Shown here: positions 6,236-9,320 of the stretch, piece after piece
How positions within the stretch are numbered: position 1 is the stretch's first letter
Layout of the letters: every line of letters begins with the position of its first letter
DNA from: an uncultured Erysipelotrichaceae bacterium
Lineage (GTDB): Bacteria; Bacillota_I; Bacilli_A; Erysipelotrichales; Erysipelotrichaceae
Length of the DNA: 9,320 nucleotides
Direction of reading: 5' to 3'
NCBI GenBank assembly: GCA_902795875.1
Contig: CADBND010000171.1
Location: 1 to 9,320 of the forward strand
The notes under the pieces: model-generated
What the model was told of the DNA's origin: nothing
The model's input: only the letters and a program-made list of their open reading frames with translations
Database searches by the model: none
Position numbers and translations under genes: made by a program

Positions 6236-9214
6236 ATGAGACAGGAAAAAGAACTGAACGACTCGCAGGAAAGAGGGATCAATTCCGTCAAAAGAAGAGC
6301 TCTGAAACATCAGGAAAAGAGGTCTTTCTTCCATACCGGACAGCACGACGTACACATCGCCGGCACCGCTGATTCCTCTCTTCAGGAAAAAGAGATCGTA
6401 ACGAAAAAGAAGATGAAGATGAACGACAATAAAGAAAACAAAATTACGACCGCCTTTGCGGGACTTGCGGATAAGTTCAAGTCCGCAACCCAGACTGTTT
6501 CCCAAGGCCTGAAAAATGTTGGGGAAAAGATCAGGAACATCACGAAACAGGACAAAACAAAAAAAGAAGATGTGATCAGGGAAGAAAAGGCCCCGGCCGA
6601 AAAAAAGAAGAACACGAAAGAATGGGAGCCCAAAGCAAAAAGACCGAAAGCAAAACTGTTTACTTTCATCATGGCTATCCTCATGTGTATCGTCCTTTTC
6701 ATCTGCCTGTGTGCAGGGGTCGGAGCGATCTATTTTGCCTACAAGCTCTGTGAAGACAAGCCGGAACTCCACGTCTCTGATCTGGTTTCCCCGGATTCTT
6801 CCACGATCTACGATTCCGATGACAACAAGATCATGGAACTGGGCATGTATCTGAGAGAAAATATCGAATATGAGCGCATGCCGAACTGTCTGATCGATGC
6901 CTTCCTGGCAATCGAAGACTCCCGTTTCTTCGAACATCCCGGTTTCGATATCCCGCGTTTCACCAAAGCGGCAATCGCCAACTTCCGTACCCGCGACTTC
7001 TCACAAGGCGGTTCGACGATCACGATGCAGCTGATCAAGAACTCCTACTTCTCCATCGATGCGGATGATGAATCCACCATCGCTGCCAGAGAAGGCATGA
7101 GCGGTATCAAACGTAAGATGCAGGAGATCGTTCTGGCGCTGGAACTCGAGAATTTTACCGATACCACCAAGCAGCAGATCATTGCGATGTATATCAATAA
7201 AGTCAATTACGGCAACAACATCCGTGGTGTTGAAAAAGCCGCCCAGTACTACTTCGGAAAATCCGCAGAGAACCTCAATCTCTCCGAATCTGCATTCCTG
7301 GCCGGTCTGATCAACTCGCCCAACACATACAATCCGTACAACGACTTATATAAATACGATAACTATTACCTCGATCCGGACAGCGAGTATCTGCAAAACG
7401 CTGTCAGCAGAAGAAATGAAGTCCTTGACCTCATGGTCATGCATGGATACATCTCCGAAAAGGAAGCTGATCTGGCCAAGTCCATCCGTATAGAAGATTC
7501 ACTGGCCGGTATCTCCGACAACTTCCAGGAGACCAACGACAAGTATCAGTCCTACATCGACCGCGTCATAAATGAAGTCGAAAAGGTAACGGGCGAATCG
7601 CCCTATAACGTCGGTATGGAGATCCATACCAATATGAACGCCTACATGCAGGAATACATCTACGACATGCAAAACGAAGAAGACTATGTCGGTGTTTACT
7701 TCCCGAATGAACTGTGTCAAAGCGCGATCGTTGTCATGGACAACCAGAACGGTGCGATCGAAGCTCTTGGCGGCGGACGCGGTGAGACAGAATCCGCAAG
7801 GCAGTTCAACAGGGCAACGGATGCTTACCTCAATCCGGGTTCTTCGATCAAGCCTGTCGTCGACTACGCCTTATGTATCGACGCACTCGGTTATGCGACA
7901 TCCCACACCTTCACGGATATGCCCTACTACCTCTACGGTGGCAACGTCCTGATCTCCAACTACGATCACGCATATCACGGTGACATGCTGATGACAGAAG
8001 CGCTTGGTCGTTCGCAAAACACGCCGGCGGTACAGGCTCTGGCAGCCGTCGTCGATGCGAAAGGTGAAGAATTCGTCGTCGATTATCTCAACTCCATCGG
8101 TTTCGAATTCGATTATTCCGATTTCGACCTTCAGTTTGCAATCGGCGGAAACCGTTGTCTGGTCACGCCTCTTCAGCTGGCCGGCGCACATGCGATGTTC
8201 ATCAATGGCGGACGTTACATCATGCCACACACCGTCCGATACATTGAATACAACGACGGAAGAGACAACTTCGTCGCTGACACCCAAGGAACGCAACGTA
8301 TCTCCGAAGCAACGGCCTGGATGGTCGCCTACCTCGAAGAATACAATATGACCGGTTCCTTCTCCTCTCTGATGTGGTATTGCAAGAACGGACGTGATTA
8401 TCCGCTCTATGGCAAGACCGGTACGACCGACTGGGGCGATTCCGGTGAGGAATTCGGTATCCCGACCGGTGCCACAAAGGACAGCTGGCTGGTCATGCAG
8501 ACAAACAAGTACACGATCTCCTGCTGGACGGGATACGACAAGATGGAAAGAGGTGCTTACTTCACTCCTGCTGAATATCAGGAAAACACCAAATCCAAGA
8601 TCGTAGCGAAGATCCTGGATCAGTTGATCGATCACCATCTGGGTGAATATGATCCGTATACACCACTTGAAATGCCGGATACCGTTACGGAATTTACACA
8701 TCTCAAAGGTGCATACCCCTATGCTGAACCTTCCGGATATCCTTCCGTTACCGGATATATCGCTAAAAAATCTCTTGAGGAACATCCACTCATATCCGCA
8801 AGTGAAGCCATGGATATTGCCCGCGAAAACAAGAAGTACATTGCCGGCGGTATCGCCAATCTCAATGGCGCATATGACGGCGGAACTGTCTGGGTAACAT
8901 TCGGAGTCGGCGGTGGCGAAAACGGTTTCTGTACCGGTGAAGCCTGTGACTTGTCCACGACAAACGACTATGGCGAAACGACTTATGCAGCCGGAAGGAT
9001 CTGGTTCCCACACTGGACGGCCATCTATATGGGCGGCGCATTGCCTCCATACTTCTACACGATCACATCTGATACCGGTGAAGTCATCAGCAATGCGACA
9101 GAAGATATTTCCTTCGCTGAACAGATCGGCGGATCAAGAGTCACTGTCTGTATACGGCCATCCGATTCACAATCACAAGCCTGCATCGGTCTGGCTGCTG
9201 CAGCTCCTGAATAA
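6236..9214 (+). CDS. Class A (bifunctional) penicillin-binding protein, PBP1a-like, with long N-terminal tail and C-terminal extension
   Basis: A membrane-anchored peptidoglycan synthase that polymerises lipid II and cross-links stem peptides outside the membrane. Residues 1-140 form a charged, lysine-rich cytoplasmic tail, followed by one membrane segment at about 141-169. The GT51 glycosyltransferase domain (about 185-380) has EDSRFFEHPGFD with catalytic E227, QGGSTITMQLIKN, RKMQEIVLALELE with E297, and a YINKVNYGNNIRGVEKAAQYYFGK block. The transpeptidase domain (about 480-790) has PGSSIKP with acyl-ester S536 and K539, SQN at 593-595, and KTGTT at 727-731. Both catalytic centres look intact. 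About 190 residues after residue 800 match no domain I recognise and contain four cysteines. At 992 residues it is long for the class. The ATG at 6236 has no ribosome site and lies about 4 bases after the predicted transcript start. In-frame ATGs at 6413 and 6419 (MKMNDNKENK) are alternatives that remove about 60 residues. The function is secure; the start is not. Confidence -1.
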   Translation: MRQEKELNDSQERGINSVKRRALKHQEKRSFFHTGQHDVHIAGTADSSLQEKEIVTKKKMKMNDNKENKITTAFAGLADKFKSATQTVSQGLKNVGEKIRNITKQDKTKKEDVIREEKAPAEKKKNTKEWEPKAKRPKAKLFTFIMAILMCIVLFICLCAGVGAIYFAYKLCEDKPELHVSDLVSPDSSTIYDSDDNKIMELGMYLRENIEYERMPNCLIDAFLAIEDSRFFEHPGFDIPRFTKAAIANFRTRDFSQGGSTITMQLIKNSYFSIDADDESTIAAREGMSGIKRKMQEIVLALELENFTDTTKQQIIAMYINKVNYGNNIRGVEKAAQYYFGKSAENLNLSESAFLAGLINSPNTYNPYNDLYKYDNYYLDPDSEYLQNAVSRRNEVLDLMVMHGYISEKEADLAKSIRIEDSLAGISDNFQETNDKYQSYIDRVINEVEKVTGESPYNVGMEIHTNMNAYMQEYIYDMQNEEDYVGVYFPNELCQSAIVVMDNQNGAIEALGGGRGETESARQFNRATDAYLNPGSSIKPVVDYALCIDALGYATSHTFTDMPYYLYGGNVLISNYDHAYHGDMLMTEALGRSQNTPAVQALAAVVDAKGEEFVVDYLNSIGFEFDYSDFDLQFAIGGNRCLVTPLQLAGAHAMFINGGRYIMPHTVRYIEYNDGRDNFVADTQGTQRISEATAWMVAYLEEYNMTGSFSSLMWYCKNGRDYPLYGKTGTTDWGDSGEEFGIPTGATKDSWLVMQTNKYTISCWTGYDKMERGAYFTPAEYQENTKSKIVAKILDQLIDHHLGEYDPYTPLEMPDTVTEFTHLKGAYPYAEPSGYPSVTGYIAKKSLEEHPLISASEAMDIARENKKYIAGGIANLNGAYDGGTVWVTFGVGGGENGFCTGEACDLSTTNDYGETTYAAGRIWFPHWTAIYMGGALPPYFYTITSDTGEVISNATEDISFAEQIGGSRVTVCIRPSDSQSQACIGLAAAAPE

Positions 9215-9238
9215 ACACAAAAAAAGCCAATTCTAAAC
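9215..9238 (+). other. A-rich stretch after the stop resembling the 5' arm of an interrupted terminator
   Basis: Seven A residues (9219-9225) followed by GCCAATTCT lie directly after the penicillin-binding protein stop. This has the shape of the left arm of a bidirectional terminator (A-run, then a stem arm beginning GCC). The complementary arm (GAATTGGC followed by T's) is not found in the remaining 82 bases. If the next segment is an inserted element, the other arm would lie beyond it. This is inference from the pattern only. Confidence -1.
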
Positions 9239-9241
9239 TGT

Positions 9242-9298
9242 AACCCATAGAGTGGACACTGAAATAAAAAGGTGTCAGCCCTCTTTGGGTTTTTATAT
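9242..9298 (+). terminator. Long imperfect hairpin followed by a T-run
   Basis: AACCCATAGAG (9242-9252) pairs with CTCTTTGGGTT (9281-9291) with one mismatch. Inside it, GACAC (9255-9259) pairs with GTGTC (9272-9276) around a 12-base A-rich loop. T's continue from 9290 to 9294, then ATAT. It has the form of an intrinsic terminator and would stop transcripts from the penicillin-binding protein gene. If this is an IS end, the hairpin would also limit read-in of outside transcripts into the transposase gene. Confidence -1.
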
Positions 9299-9301
9299 AC
9301 T
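9272..9301 (+). promoter_or_regulatory. Possible promoter for a gene starting at the right edge
   Basis: GTGTCA (9272-9277, 4 of 6 matches to TTGACA) and TATACT (9296-9301, 5 of 6 matches to TATAAT) are separated by 18 bases. AGAAAGG follows at 9309-9315, so a plus-strand gene probably begins at or just past 9316-9320. The -35 overlaps the hairpin's inner arm. This is a weak call made from hexamer matches only. Confidence -1.
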
Positions 9302-9320
9302 TGAGATTAGAAAGGATGTG

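Larger units (their letters stand above)
9239..9320 (+). mobile_element. Probable left end of an IS3-family insertion sequence (partial)
   Basis: The sequence from 9239 reads TGTAACCCATAGAGTGGACAC. It begins with TG and shares the ACCCA and AGTGGACAC blocks that I recall from the terminal inverted repeat of IS3 itself. About 75 bases further in, AGAAAGG (9309-9315) followed by ATGTG at the window edge sits where an IS3-type orfA would begin. No transposase codons are visible because the window ends, so this rests on the terminal sequence and spacing alone. The alternative is that the segment is simply the terminator of the penicillin-binding protein gene followed by the promoter of an unrelated gene. 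Confidence -1.

Noticed and set aside
6206..6937. A 243-codon minus-strand frame rich in phenylalanine
   Set aside because: The phenylalanine runs are the complement of lysine/glutamate-rich GAA and AAA codons in the penicillin-binding protein tail. The frame also runs through the divergent promoter.
7003..7041. GGSTITMQ in place of the usual GGSTITQQ in the glycosyltransferase domain, considered as a possible loss of function
   Set aside because: Methionine at this position is also found in active PBP1C-type enzymes (GGSTLTMQ), and the catalytic E227 and E297 are present, so it is a tolerated variant.
7871..9013. A 380-codon open frame on the minus strand
   Set aside because: It is opposite the transpeptidase domain and extension of the penicillin-binding protein. 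It is kept open by that gene's C-ending codons and shows no domain or upstream signals.
1..9320. Search for CRISPR repeats, tRNA or riboswitch-like structures, toxin-antitoxin pairs, or a defence or biosynthetic island
   Set aside because: The window is filled by six well-recognised housekeeping-type genes with short gaps. No repeat array or tRNA-like fold was seen by eye, and no unexplained multi-gene cassette is present.

Overview
The window is a chromosomal segment of a low-to-mid GC Gram-positive bacterium, probably a gut-associated member of the Bacillota. A place near the Erysipelotrichia or clostridia is a guess. The support is PepV-type dipeptidase, a short cytosolic type I pullulanase, strong AGGAGG-type ribosome sites, consensus TATAAT boxes, and a long class A penicillin-binding protein with no sign of an outer-membrane lifestyle. 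Almost every base is coding, and no gap exceeds 300 bases. No RNA gene, CRISPR array or defence cassette was found.

Layout. Five genes run on the minus strand and look like one operon, read from right to left. They are an APP1-type Xaa-Pro aminopeptidase (4429-6186), exodeoxyribonuclease III (3683-4432), dipeptidase PepV (2323-3672), a HAD-superfamily phosphatase (1480-2292), and a type I pullulanase that leaves the window at its left edge (1-1480, C-terminus missing). Coupling is tight: a 4-base ATGA overlap, a 10-base gap, a 30-base gap holding a small hairpin plus a consensus extended -10, and a one-base TAATG overlap. A 49-base AT-rich divergent promoter region (6187-6235) separates this operon from a plus-strand class A penicillin-binding protein of up to 992 residues (6236-9214).

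After the penicillin-binding protein come a short A-rich stretch resembling one arm of a terminator, and then a sequence that looks like the left end of an IS3-family insertion sequence (from about 9239). That end carries an internal hairpin, a promoter-like pair and a Shine-Dalgarno-like sequence at the window edge.

How the genes fit together. The two peptidases are complementary in cytosolic peptide turnover: one removes N-terminal residues before proline, the other splits dipeptides. Exonuclease III serves base-excision repair. Pullulanase debranches glycogen or imported alpha-glucans in the cytosol. The HAD phosphatase is translationally coupled to pullulanase, but its substrate cannot be read from sequence. 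The penicillin-binding protein is a separate cell-wall unit.

The region is mostly ordinary housekeeping. The points that merit attention are the uncharacterised cysteine-bearing C-terminal extension of the penicillin-binding protein, two apparently leaderless or start-ambiguous genes, overlapping divergent -10 boxes, and the probable IS end that may interrupt a terminator. I did not find a convincing undescribed multi-gene system.
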